Shown here in pieces: positions 1-10,876 of a DNA stretch of 64,000 bases; within the stretch, counting starts at the first letter, position 1, and every line of letters begins with the position of its first letter. The position numbers and the translations under genes were made by a program. The DNA is taken from the NCBI GenBank assembly GCA_038496445.1, contig JALMLS010000196.1:82040-146039 (forward strand), written 5' to 3'. The notes beneath the pieces were generated by a model, which was given only the letters and a program-made list of their open reading frames with translations, was not told the DNA's origin and searched no databases. Source of the stretch: Trichosphaerium sp. ATCC 40318. Its lineage: Eukaryota > Discosea > Flabellinia > Trichosidae.

Positions 1-2085
1 ATACCTGACATGTGAAAATAACTCTACGTGCCTGTACAAATCTTACAACATCAAGAGTAACTATAAGACTCAAAGGAATAAGATAACTCAATATTACAAA
101 GTAACTGAAAAAGTTTTTCATAGCTTGGAATTCTGGATTGCTTGGTGCTAAACCAATATGTTCAAGGAACCTTCCTTTCTAATTATGCATAAGATAGAAC
201 AACCAAAACCTTGACATGTATTTACTTACCTCAAAGAAGTATCCCATGATTGTTACAAAGAGGCATAGTAATATTTTGAAAGCGAACACAGCAATAATGT
301 ACTTATTGAGGTTTACATCCTTCGTGCATTTTAGTGAATTATGTGAAAAAAATGAAACATTTCGCTTTTGTTCTTAAACTAGTGTACCAGCGTTGAAAAT
401 TTAGATGGTGGTGATCTCTGATTCATCCCAAGCTTACTTTCAGGTCCAGCATAAACACAAACACCAGCAATCCAATCTGTGTTACGAGATGTCGATCCCT
501 TTTTAAAGATAAGTGACTTTAAAACTTGATAACAATCTCCGTACCATCAATAAGAAATTATCTTTTGAAAGGGTTATATGCTTGCTTTCATCTCCATCAT
601 TAGTAAGTGTCATGGCACCTAGTATTTTATGTAAGCTTTACAACATAGTTAAGTTTCAAGAGTCTAGAGATTTTGTTACAAAGCAATATTATTGAATGCT
701 AAGTCCAATTGAAGTACAACAATAAATGGATTCATAGTGTGCCTTTAAAGTCATATAAACTAGGAGACGGATCATTACAAGTAATTCGTCCTCTTAGCGT
801 GCTAAGTTCGTATATAGATAACCCAGCTGTCTCTGCTGGACATCTTCTTGGCTTCAAGTTTGTTTCTCTGTAGCAAGTTATTACCATCAATTATTAGTGG
901 AGTGACTGATGTACCCATCCAATTGAGCAGTTTCTATGTATGAAATACCGTCATCGCTAGATGCTGTAAGGAGTACCAAATCAGCAGGTATAATTTCGTC
1001 AGCACGAACTACAACAATATCCCCAACTTGAAGTTCAAAACTGGCAACTGAAACCAATTGCCTATTTGCGAACAATTAAAAATTACAATTAATCTCATTG
1101 TACGAACCCTGTATCATGTTCTACCACCGCTCGCTTTTCTTTGTTTACTTTAAGATCCGCTTGTAACCTAAGCTGAACAAAAACATGAATACAAGCACAT
1201 TGTGATACTTGTAGAAAACAAGAAAAACAAACAACGAAAGGTGTACCCAATCTTCATATGCTTCTCTGATTGCAGAGACTCCTATTATAAATAACAATCC
1301 ACTAAAACTCGTCCAAGGATCGATGGGTGATATTGCAGGTATAGCAACAACAACACAAACAGCTAGAAAATAAATAGACGTCATTTTCCTGAACTGCTCA
1401 AAAAGCACCTAATAATTGTAAAAAAAAAACAAAACCGCCTTTGTTGGAGTGCAAACAAAAAGCACGTGACTTACTTTAGGTAAGTATGACCATAATGTAT
1501 ATCTATATAACGTTAATATGTTATTGAAAGACTTATAGAGCGTACTTGGTCGTATATAACGCATTTTCAGGAAAGTTACGTGTGGCGTTATCGGCAGGAT
1601 TGTTCAAAGTGATCACTAGCGAAAATACATGAGTAAGCAGGCGATTAAAATGTAAATTAATAATATTACGCACCAGGGTAATTACCCTTTCTACCACCTT
1701 GTAAAAATTTCTTGTCTGTCCTTGTAGTGATTCTACCCATCGTTTGGTTCACTTCTATTGGCATTCTGTCTCTAAACAATATTTTTTGTAAAGCCGTTGG
1801 CAAAAATCGTACGACAGAGCGCGTTTAAGAGCGTATATAATCGATAGCGACGTACTTGACCATTTTTAAAGGATTTTTTGTTTTATTTCGCCGTTTCGCC
1901 TTTCTCGCTGTCATCGGCGTGAGACTACGATCGGAGGTATCGGTTGTTTCGCTATCTATGCGTACGTACACGTTAAATTGGAAAGGTCAGTGATATTTTC
2001 TAGGCATACGAGCATTGGCGAGCGGCGTTGGCACCACCGCATCGGCTTGCACGTCTGTGCTATTAATTTCTGACTCACCACTCAT
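1..2085 (-). CDS. P4-type ATPase (phospholipid flippase), N-terminal part; gene runs off the left edge
   Basis: P4-ATPases flip aminophospholipids to the cytosolic leaflet of Golgi, endosome and plasma membranes. Spliced reading gives the family landmarks in order: [16 protein letters not shown] followed by LFEQFRKM (start of the membrane domain), the TM1-2 hairpin with [10 protein letters not shown] and AYEDW, the actuator segment [17 protein letters not shown], then DGETNLK spliced across an intron (DG at about 903, ETNLK after about 855), [20 protein letters not shown] in TM3 and [11 protein letters not shown] in TM4. The P-type phosphorylation Asp lies beyond the window. The start at 2085 is chosen because three exons join in frame (MSGESEINS..., a Lys/Arg-rich stretch, then MPIEVNQ...); 1764 is an alternative Met. 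At least seven short introns are needed, mostly GTAC/GTGCG to TAG. One junction near 740 is unresolved and may be a GC-AG intron. Family call is firm; a Cdc50 partner would be expected elsewhere. Confidence 0.93.
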
Positions 2086-2422
2086 ATTTTGGTACAAATG
2101 ATTCAAATACCCATTAATGTGACTCTTTCTCGTTTAATACGGTACCTTGATCGGATAAACTATTTAATAACGCCCAAATTCGTGAATTTTCAGTATTTCC
2201 GTTTTAGCCTCAACACAGGCATTAGGCAGATTAGCAGATTACTTTCTTGCTCATTGGCGTACTGAGTAAGATAACGCGTTTCCAGCTCACTACGAGCATA
2301 TGAAACTTATAGTCACCTTGAACAAGGAAACCATCTTTACTGTGTACAGTGGTGTCCATGTATTGTGTTTATTTACAAAAAAGGGTACTACAACCCACGT
2401 GACGTGTATCTTTTTTTGGAAA
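2086..2422. other. Intergenic stretch, no gene seen
   Basis: This 337-bp gap separates two minus-strand genes. It must hold the promoter of the P4-ATPase gene and the 3' end of the hydrolase gene. A CACGTG hexamer sits at 2396-2401. I see no conserved reading frame or RNA gene. Confidence 0.5.
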
Positions 2423-3969
2423 TTAATCGTAAACAAGTATTGGAAATGATAAGCCATCAAAACCCAACTCACAGTCTAATCCGGTTTTCTTGAGTTCAGC
2501 AAGTTCTGGGTTGACTTTGTTATAATCTATACCATGTGATAATCCAATAAAGTAAGTTTTTTTAGCCTTCAATTCTCTAGCTGCTTCAATGCTTTGTTTC
2601 AAACAAAAGTGAGATCTACGCTGTGTTACTCTTACTTCTGATAAGAAATCACTTACGAATGAGGTTCATCATACTTTAGAGCATCTATTATAAGTATACC
2701 AATGCCCTTAGGTAACCCTTTAAGCATTGTCATAACATCATCTGGTATTCTTGATACATCCGATATGTAAACCATGTTGCCAAAAATAAAGGCAGTACAA
2801 TCCGAGTGAGCACCATGCTCCACCTCAAAAGGCTTGAAATTTAAACCTACAAAAAGTTTATGTTATACAGTGTTACACAGGTGAACTGCCATACCACAAA
2901 CATTAAAGGCTTCACCATCTTTAAAAGTGTTAAACTCAATATTCGAAACATACATACTCGTTGGACCCTTTGATTGCGTTTAGCAAAGCTATCATTCCTC
3001 GATAATTCAAAAAACGTACAGTCACTTTGTTTATCAAGTAAGGAAATACACTTGCTATTTTAGGCATATAAATATCCTGTAAGTGTACAGGTATAGATTT
3101 CTGTACACGCTTTTCTGATGTAGTTTTTGTAATATCCATACAAAACTCTCTGAGATCATCAAGCCCAAAACAAGCATCAGCATGATGATGTGTTAAAATT
3201 ACTCCATCTATCTCAGAGAATTTATGTTCAAGCATACGCTCTACCAACAAATAAGTAAAAATTCAAAATCGGGAAAATGTACATAATTTATGACACGTGT
3301 CAAAAAACAGGGCATGGGAATTGTCATGTGCGTACTTAGTATAGCTTCACGAAATGTTTTTCCTACATCTATGATGATATTTTTCCCTTTGTATTGTACA
3401 AGAAGAGAAGGATTCCGTCGAGTATTTTTGCTACCAGGTACATTCAATGCATCAGTACAACAGCTGCACATGTTCGCTGACTAGAAAAGGCATGTGAGAA
3501 TAAACTGTTGTTAGACAGTGCTGTACACTCACAGCACGGAGACATGGTATAAAGGGGACACCAGATGAGCTTCCAGAACCAACAAGAATGGCTTTCGCTA
3601 CCTCTATGTTTATATTTAGTGAGCGAGTTTTTTTTGCGTGCTAGTACCGTGTTTAGGCGTAAGAGGTGAGGTTGTAACATTGAATATCTCCCCCAACCGG
3701 TTTGTGAACGTAGGCAAGTCTTTGTTGTAAGTACGCGATCCATTGACGGTGAAATAGTATTTTACAGCGCAATTGTGCGTAGAAGATGCCAATTGTACCC
3801 TTTTGCGAAGGGTTACACGATTGAAAATACACAAGTGACTGTACTTAGTTCTAAATACTCCGTTCTCCTCTGTAAGTTGTATGGTAGATGTAAAATCGTC
3901 CCATTGACCTGAAATGCTGACTGTTTTGGCTTCGTGTTCCCACGTTATCTCCACAGCTTCACTGGCCAT
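2423..3969 (-). CDS. Glycogen-binding-like (AMPK1-CBM/CBM48) domain fused to PhnP/tRNase Z-like metallo-beta-lactamase hydrolase
   Basis: The N-terminal about 90 residues read as an AMPK-beta-type carbohydrate-binding fold: EITWEHEAKTVSISGQWDDF, then after a 45-nt intron VQLASSTHNCAVKYYFTVNG and TNRLGEIFNV. A 44-nt intron (GTACTAG...CATAG, about 3610-3653) joins this in frame to a PhnP-like metallo-hydrolase: LVGSGSSSGVPF, CSCCTDALNVPGSKNTRRNPS, GKNIIIDVGKTFREAIL, the metal motif LTHHHADACFGLDDLRE, VEHGAHSDC, YISDVSRIPD, LIIDAL and GLSHGIDY near the C-terminus. HxHxDH is present as HHHADACFGLDD (second metal site by the Asp-Asp). Such enzymes hydrolyse phosphodiester-type substrates; the substrate here is unknown. 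Start 3969 (MASEAVEI) leaves about 100 bp to the divergent gene; 4065 is an in-frame alternative. Two genes instead of a fusion are possible, but no start codon was found for the hydrolase alone. Confidence 0.82.
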
Positions 3970-4071
3970 TTTCCACGCGTAAGGAGTGTTGTAACAGTAT
4001 TGGCGTTGACCACTAGTGGTTTTTTTCAGAAAAAAGTAACAATTGTGTAAAGGCTTGTGCTCCATAACAAT

Positions 4072-4720
4072 ATGGATAATTCGTCATGTCGCAGTAGTAG
4101 GTGTTAGATAGGCAATTGTTAACTTATAATTATTATCTAGAGGTAAATGAAGATGCCGTTACGTTACTAGAGCTTCCACATGAACTCCAGAGGCTTATTA
4201 GCGAATACTCTGCTGAAACATTCAGTAAATATAACTTATTATCAAAAAAAGCCGCCGTTGGCACTCACTTTGACGAAGACCTGCGCAAACATGGCCTGTG
4301 GATTCATTGGCGTGGCGATGAGCGCATTTTAGTTGGAAGCTGGAGAAATGGAGTTAAGCATGGCACGTGTTTGTTAGGATTGATTTTAGGTTTTCTCATT
4401 TTTCGTGTGTAGGAACTTGGACAACTTTCTGTGGTAGGAAGTGTAAAATAACCACATGGAACTCTGGTGTACAGCATGGTCCATACAAAGAATGGAACTT
4501 TTCAGGTGTAGTGTTTGAGCAAGGATCAAAAAAATGGGGCAAAGATGATGGCGTTTTTGAGCAATATCATATCAATGGAAAACTAGCTATACAAAGTAAC
4601 TATAAGGATGGGAAACTTGAAGGTGAGTATAAAGAGTGGTGGCTTTCGGGTAAGATCCGCATGCATTGCTTCTACAAGGAGGGCGTTGTAGAACGTTGGG
4701 TGGAAGGTCAAAGTATATAG
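4072..4720 (+). CDS. F-box-like protein with MORN-variant (YwqK-type) repeats
   Basis: Spliced product of about 185 residues. Residues 10-45 (LLELPHELQRLISEYSAETF) look like an F-box. The rest is a run of MORN-variant repeats, clearest in YKDGKLEGEYKEWWLSGKIR and CFYKEG near the C-terminus, with earlier units around GVKHGTWTTF and GVQHGPYKEW. F-box proteins connect targets to SCF ubiquitin ligases; MORN-variant repeats are protein or membrane binding. Exon 1 is 4072-4096, intron 4097-4140 (GTAGG...CTAG). Exon 2 ends at 4362, followed by an apparent GC-AG intron 4363-4412 that restores HGTW in frame. This domain pair is, from general knowledge, typical of giant viruses of amoebae (Marseilleviridae and relatives), so old transfer is possible; the introns argue that the copy is a resident gene. 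It is divergent from the hydrolase, whose start lies about 100 bp away. Confidence 0.72.
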
Positions 4721-4777
4721 ATGCATAACTTACATTGGCAATGGTATTACTCTATTGTTGGGCTTTGTCGCAATTTA

Positions 4778-6077
4778 ATGGCAGTAAATAAACTCAACAC
4801 TACAATGCTATCCTTTTTAAACGAAAGTTCAACTTTGTACAAACGCACTCGTTCACTGAAGGCCAGTGTTCCTACAACATTCTCATTTTTTGAGTTTATT
4901 GTCAACGGTTTATTAATAAACCTTCATTACATGAATAACAACAAATCAACATCTTCGTTATACTATGCTCAATGTGCTGTGGGAGGAGCCTTGGCATGTG
5001 GACTAACACACTCAGGTAATGAAGATAATTACTATTAGACAACAAATTGAACTGTTAGCAATTACACCACTTGATGTTCGCAAAGTGCGAAAGCAGATTA
5101 ATATGCCTTCAGCGCATTATCAGCTCCGGTCACTATGGAGACAGCACGGATTAAAAGCGTTAACTGTAGGTTGGAATCCAGCTCTTATAGGTTATGCACT
5201 CCAAGGTACTTTTTAATAACTTAGTGTCCTATGTATTCTAAAATTGGTAGGTACCGGGAAGTATGGTTTCTACGAGGCAAGTTGATGCTTTGGTTTTGTT
5301 TTTTTCTAATTTTCTCGGAAGGTGTTTACACGGATGTATGCCAATCAGGTTGGTCCCGATGCCTATAAGTATAAGGATCTTATCTACTTGGGTGCTAGCG
5401 CTTCTGCGGAATTAATAGCGGACGTAATGCTATGTCCTTGGGAATCTATTAAGGTATACAGACAGTAACTGAATTTATCAACTACCAAGCAATGTATAGG
5501 TACAAATGCAAAGTGCAAAACCTGCAAGTGTGAATCCAGGCATGATTTCAACAATGTCCAATATGTATGCCAGGAATGGTTTCGCAGGGTACGTTGTTTT
5601 GCTAACAACTTACAGTTTTGTTTTTAAAGAAAATTCCAGGTTCTTTTCTGCTCTTGGACCTCTGTGGGGTAGACAAGTACCTTACACTATGATGAAATTC
5701 TGGAGCTTTCAAAGGAGTGTAGACGCAATCTATAGTGTACTTCCAAAGAACAAACAGGATATGAGTGGTGCAGAAAAACTCTGTGTAAGTTTCGCAGGCG
5801 GATATTTGGCAGGAATATTTTGTACACTTGTATCTCAACCTCTGGATACTGTAGTTTCGGTCCTTAATGCAGAGAAATTAGCAGGAAAAAATACTTCTAC
5901 TTTACAAATAATGAAACGACTTGGACCAATAAAGATATGGTCTGGACTTGGAGAACGAAGCACGTGTTTACAATAGTATGCAATAGAAACTAACAAAAAA
6001 TAGTATTGATGATAGGTACACTCACGGCGCTACAATGGCTTATCTATGACTCATACAAGATAGCGGTTGGCCTGTAA
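4778..6077 (+). CDS. SLC25A3: Mitochondrial phosphate carrier (SLC25A3-like)
   Basis: Imports phosphate with H+ across the mitochondrial inner membrane for ATP synthesis. Exons give YYAQCAVGGALACGLTHS then AITPLDVRKVRKQINM (first carrier signature PxDxxK/R, intron of 43 nt at its head), GWNPALIGYALQG, GKYGFYE, YKDLIYLGASASAE, ADVMLCPWESIK (second signature), SALGPLWGRQVPYTMMKF (diagnostic for the phosphate carrier), VSQPLDTVVS (third signature) and IGTLTALQWLIYDSYK at the end. The N-terminus is a poorly conserved, Ser/Thr/Lys-rich leader compatible with mitochondrial targeting; 4721 and 4778 are both possible starts. The first stop in frame is 6075-6077, but it lies in a perfect GTAAGT donor. 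Splicing to 6119 would add about 65 residues and end at 6317. Confidence 0.92.
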
Positions 6078-6390
6078 GTAGCTCGCAACATTGTTCATAC
6101 ATTCACGTTTTTTTCTTACCTCAGTCTAGTGAAGTTACATCAGGGATTAAAAAACCAGAGTAAACCATTTCTCTCAAGCTTTAATATTCAATCAAGATAT
6201 ACAACACCTTTATTTCCAGAAGGGCTCAGCACTCCTTTTGGCACTCCGTCATGCACTTCCTTGTGTTTTCTATTTACAATAAAACAGCTTTCTTTACATT
6301 ACTACACGAGGAACTGATGTTCTACATGACGCGTGAAGTAATCATTTTTCTGGGTTTCTTTTTTTTTTCTTGTAGTTCTATTCAGTAGGT

Positions 6391-7273
6391 TTATAGCCTT
6401 CCTTTGTATTTACGAATACGATCAGCTGGTTTATAACTTATTCGTTGACCGATAACCGCATAGACCTTTCCGTTTACCCAAAATTGAAAGACACTACCGC
6501 GTTTTGGTACACCTAACAAAGACGTCATTACAAATCAAAAGTGTCACAAAAATCTTTCAAAAAAAGAGCTTACATTTTAGGCGGTTCTGTGCCGTCACAA
6601 TCTTAAATAGATTCTCTGTTTCTATTAGTATTATACCTTCTAATCCAATGAGCTGAGGGCTCCTGGCTTTATGAACTAAGAGAGATGAGACAGGGTTTTT
6701 CAAATTTTAAACTATTAAGGACGTACCACGCGTATGTGCACCGTGATAGTCAGATTTTAGAAAGCGTATAGCAAACTCGTCACTTTGATGTAAAATGTCA
6801 AAATTTCTCACATTAAATCGTTTGCAGCGTACCCTCTGCTACCTTCCATAACTTTGGAGATGTATTGCTTCCATAAATTATTCAAAGGAAGGTAATCTGA
6901 GTACCTAGTAGTTTGTTTGTAACAAGCGGCGTAAAAGACGTAAAAAATAGTTTCAATACGTACACCAACACTTTTGGTAGCGCAAAAAAGCCTTTTTGCT
7001 TCCTTTCACGCGCTGTAATTTGTTTTAATTTCCTTCTCTTCGCTGGCCTCCCATGGCGTATTCTAGGCTTCAGGACAACATCATTTATCTTTGGCATTAG
7101 CCGTTCGATTTCTTACCAACATTTTAACGTAAAGCACCGTTTTTTATCATACCTTGCTGTTTAGTATCAGTAGCAACCTGCGCTACGTAATTAGCCATCT
7201 CTTCATTATCATCTCTGGCATTTGGCCTTTTACCACCGTCGAGTGGTTTATACAAAGAACTAGATGCTGCCAT
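6391..7273 (-). CDS. POP4: RNase P / RNase MRP protein subunit Pop4 (Rpp29)
   Basis: Pop4/Rpp29 binds the catalytic RNA of RNase P (tRNA 5' maturation) and RNase MRP in the nucleus and nucleolus. The C-terminal exons carry the UPF0086 fold: FLKSDYHGAHTR, SPQLIGLEGIILIETENLFK, IVTAQNRLK, VPKRGSVFQFWVNGK, IGQRISYKPADRIRKYKG and the terminal basic tail. The N-terminal half is Lys/Arg-rich (KPRIRHGRPAKRRKLKQI), which suits RNA binding. First exon begins MAASSSLYKPLDGGKRPN at 7273. At least five introns of 40-60 bp interrupt the gene; the one after the first exon starts GTATGA. Length (about 220 residues) fits the family. Its neighbour upstream is a divergent small ORF whose ATG overlaps this ATG. 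Confidence 0.88.
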
Positions 7274-7484
7274 GGCGAGTACTAACGCGTTTGATGCTCA
7301 AAAGACCAAGACAGACTTTGTACGTAACAACCGAAATTCAAAAAAAAAAATTACTCATACTGAAAGAGTTGTATTTGTACAAGAGGTTTACAAGATGGAT
7401 GTGGGCAACAATAGCCATAAAGATAGTATGAAGCAGTTCACGATTGATAGTAAGACGACAAGTGGATTTCCAGAGCATCTGTAA
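7272..7484 (+). CDS. Small ORF divergent from POP4, doubtful
   Basis: A 70-codon frame beginning MASTNAFDAQKTKTDF. Its ATG (7272-7274) overlaps the opposite-strand ATG of POP4 in a GCCATGGC palindrome. The end runs into the 3' end of the ELO-like gene at 7388. A GTACGT donor after DF suggests that it could instead be a short first exon. No similarity recognised; it may be chance or 5' leader sequence. Confidence 0.22.
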   Translation: MASTNAFDAQKTKTDFVRNNRNSKKKITHTERVVFVQEVYKMDVGNNSHKDSMKQFTIDSKTTSGFPEHL

Positions 7485-8633
7485 GGCCAAACAGGGAAGA
7501 ATTGTTCAGAGAACATACTCTCATGGCTGTAAAACAGTGCACCAAATCCTATCAATGATACGAACCAAAACAACTTGTACATAAAGGTAGGAACGCCCCT
7601 AGAAGAATTATTAGACCACTTAATAATAACCTCTAGGATAAGACATACCTGCAGAAACAGCAACACATGGAGTAAAGGTAGTAAGAAGTACGCATATACG
7701 CATTGAGGAATATTACTATCCACGCAGTTGTAAAATCTGCTTGCAACCAGCTCCAAGCCATTATAACTTTTATACTTTGTTAGTAAACATGTAATGATAA
7801 TTTTAAAGTTATTTAAAAACAGTTCACGTACCAAAAGTCACATGATACCACACGTGAGCAAATCCAGTAGACTCTCGCTTAAAAATACGGAAAAAAGTGT
7901 CAAGGCGCTCAAAGTGTTTGTACAAATAAAATTGGTAGAACCAAAACAACATGAGTTCTACAACAACAATAAGCCTCAATTATCCAAATTGCAAATTTTT
8001 TTCTTTTGTTCAAAAAACAAGCGTACCGCTTGGTGCCTCTTTGTAACAAAAAAATGATTCGACATCCTCAAAACCATTATTGAATTGCTCATAAGCGCTG
8101 TACGTTATACCACCACATATGATAGCAGACCAAAAAAAGTTGACAACATGATAAGGAAATCTAAAAATAATCATGCTGCTGGGACTCTTTCCTTTCCTAT
8201 ATTCATAATGTCAATGCATATATAACTTACTTTTATCATACCTGAATTGAGTAAATATCATCGCACATACAAGATACAAGAGCGTTGTGAAAACTGGGAA
8301 GTCCCAAGTCGTCATTGGCCAATCAGTTCCTTTAAATGTTGCCAAGTTATGTACCCACTTTATTGATACACCATACTCTTGGGCCAAGCCCTCAAGTTGC
8401 CACAAAATATCGCTTGTACCGGCACTTCCAGACATCAAGTCATAAACTAACTCAGAATTTGCCACTATTAAAAAGTTGTGAGTAACAAAACGCGTTTTAT
8501 ATGCACTGTAAGCGTTACCTGAATCGTATATACTTCTAAATGTATTCACAAAACCTTCTGCTGAAAAGAACTCATTTGCTTGATGTGTTAAATGAACACC
8601 AAATGTCTCCGCCTCACTGAGAATAACGTCCAT
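7388..8633 (-). CDS. ELO-family-like (fatty-acid elongase) polytopic membrane protein with altered histidine box
   Basis: ELO proteins condense malonyl-CoA with acyl-CoA in the ER to lengthen fatty acids. Assembled exons give a multi-span protein: FPVFTTLLYLVCAMIFTQF, FPYHVVNFFWSAIICGGITY, FWFYQFYLYKHFERLDTFFR, FKRESTGFAHVWYHVTF, LNAYMRTSYYLYSMC and FWFVSLIGFGALFYSH. The pattern FYxxKxxExxDTxF...KR...H...YxYY is that of the ELO family, but the catalytic HxxHH appears as HVWYH, so one histidine is missing or shifted. Either this is a divergent, possibly inactive member or my splice at that point is off. The chosen start (MDVILSEAETFG) lies inside the last exon of the Sec12 gene in another frame. 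Introns start GTATG, GTACG or GTAAC. C-terminal hydrophobic end is unusual; elongases normally end with basic ER-retrieval residues. Confidence 0.6.
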
Positions 8634-10653
8634 GTCAAAATTTCCTGAACATAAAAAGTGAGCGACTGACCATACCACAAAAATGTATTTGTACGTGTAA
8701 AGGCGTAGTATCCAGCACCACAAATAATACCAACAAACATGAGTAGGAAAAAAATAAATGAGATCCAACCTACGTGACATACTTAGTTTACATTTAAACA
8801 ACCAAAACAGTTTTTTTTTGTTAACTCACCTCCTTGCTTTTCTATTTTAGTAGCTGCAATGAGTTTATCTGAACCACAAGACAATACTGTTGTGTCATCA
8901 GGAGAAATAGCGACACCTATTCTTCGTTATATTTTTTATATAGCTTTTGTTTAGTACCTGTAATTACAAAGCCATGAACGTCTTTGATCATAATTCTTTT
9001 CAAAGTTGTTGCATCAACCACTGCAATCTTTCCTTTGTTACTACCCAGAGCGACTAATCCGCCTGTACTACTCAAAGCTAGCGCTGTAATTTGCGTTTTC
9101 ATAACATTTTCTTTCTGTCAAACAATCAGCGAAAGTGTCAAACAACTAGCAAACTTACTTGTATTAACTGCCATGTACGCGTACTCCATTTACACAACAA
9201 TCCTTTCATTTTCCCCTGAAACCCTCTAGTATAAAGCACTCGGCCGCTGGGCGAAAATCTAGAGCCTTTAAGAACAACGTATCATCAAAGGCTCAAGCGT
9301 ACTTGCAACCCATAAATTTTAAACCAGGTTGAGATATCTCTGCAATGAGGTCTCCTGTGTGCATGTTCCATATTTTACAACACTGTTCAGTAACTGTAAC
9401 TGCCTTTGATTGAGTGAGCATTGTCTTTTTTAATAACTTTGTGACACTTACCGTCGTACACTCACGGTTTATTGTCAAATCTAAAATAGCATGCTCATGC
9501 GCTTCTATTTGATCTATTTGGTGCATCTCTGGTGTCCAAACACGCACGTGACCATCTTTACCAGCGGTGTAAATCTCATCACCATAACCTGTATTAACCC
9601 AAGCCACTGCTCGCTATTCAAATATTAGGATTAATCATTTTGACTCATTTTTTGTACTTGGCGACCCTTTGTCTCTCTGTCCATATGCGCTTTTACTTCC
9701 GCTTCTGTAAAGTCAAGAAATTGTCTATTGATTATTTAAATAACCTCAAAAGGCGCTATGTAAAATTACCTGTTCAGTTTTTCTATGTAAGCGCGTTTCA
9801 TGTTCTTTAAAAAATACGTTAAAAGTTAAAAAGCAAACAGTGAACAAACCTCATATTTTTCTCCTGACGCTTTAATATCAGTTTCTACTCTTGCAATAGC
9901 TTGTTTGAGTCTGTTGTTTTCTATGTTGTAAACACAACATGTCTCGTCAATACCAACAGCCACCTTCCTGCCCTACACAACGTTATTTAACGAGACGTAA
10001 CATATTTAACAATATATACCTCAGGATGCAATGCAAGATTCAATGGCTGACGTTGCCCAGTTTCGATTGATGACACTGTACGAATGCGACCATCCTGATA
10101 ATGGAGTATATCCTAGTATTGTTTTGATTAATAATTGATTGTAAAGTCGAAAAAAAAAAATTCTCTAAAAGGGAGTTTCAATTTTAGACTTTAAAACGTT
10201 TAAAATGATTACCACTGCGTTTGGGACGCCTGTACGAGATGCTCCGCCGCCTCTGGCGACAATAACGTGTCCAGTACTAGAACAGACTATTGAGTGACAA
10301 GGAGCCTGTACTTCCACTTGAGGCATCCATGAGCTGAAAAATAGGGGTTCCTTTACTTCATTTAGCGCCTGTCATACAAAATTCGCTAATGGTACCTCTT
10401 GTTCTGCTTTAGGGGCATTGGAGACGCCATTTTGAGGTTTTCTTTCAATTGAAGATGGCGCTTTAGGAAGAGAATTTGTTGTAAGCTGTCCATTAGCGCC
10501 AATTGGTGGAGCATTAAGCGTTAGAGGGGTTTGTTGTATTTTGCGAGCACCATTTGGCTGCAACGTGTTTTTTGCTTTTAACCTTTCGTTGTCACCACCA
10601 TTCGGTTCGCCAGTTTTTCTTTGACGACGCCTCTCTAGCGCTCTTTGGCGCAT
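8588..10653 (-). CDS. SEC12: Sec12/PREB-like guanine-nucleotide exchange factor for Sar1
   Basis: Sec12 is the ER membrane WD40 protein that loads GTP on Sar1 to start COPII coat assembly. The propeller begins with VIVARGGGASRTGVPNAV, the glycine-rich loop followed by TGVPN that marks Sec12/PREB. Later blades include LALHPE-like exons, VGIDETCCVYNIENN, CCKIWNMHTGDLIAEI, GKDGHVRVWTPEM, ITALALSSTGGLVALGSNKG and KDVHGFVITG followed by ISPDDTTVLSCGSDK, as expected for the last blade. A single C-terminal membrane anchor follows (WISFIFFLLMFVGIICGAGY), giving type II topology with a lumenal tail ending at 8588. The N-terminal about 90 residues are an Arg-rich start plus a Pro/Asn-rich low-complexity linker, an unusual extension. 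Start at 10653 is the first Met of that exon (MRQRALERRR); 10743 is possible. Stop overlaps the next gene by 46 bp. Confidence 0.85.
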
Positions 10654-10876
10654 TGTTATATTGAGAAATGGTTTGTTTTTTGAAAAAAATGTGCTTTTGT
10701 AAAAAAAACCGGCAGGTAATTCAAGGCTTGGCTGTCTCCCCACCTGTTGAATTCGTTACCATTTGTGAAGCCTACTTAGCCTACAAGTCTATGTGTTTCA
10801 AGGCTACCATTCATGACCGGTTTTTTATAGAGCTTCTATTAACGCAGTTAACGCCGCAATTTTTGTTGAAAGAAGT

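Noticed and set aside
1-2085. Apparent stops in the P4-ATPase suggesting a pseudogene
   Set aside because: All but one fall in short GT-AG gaps whose removal restores family motifs such as DGETNLK and TTKYTLW.
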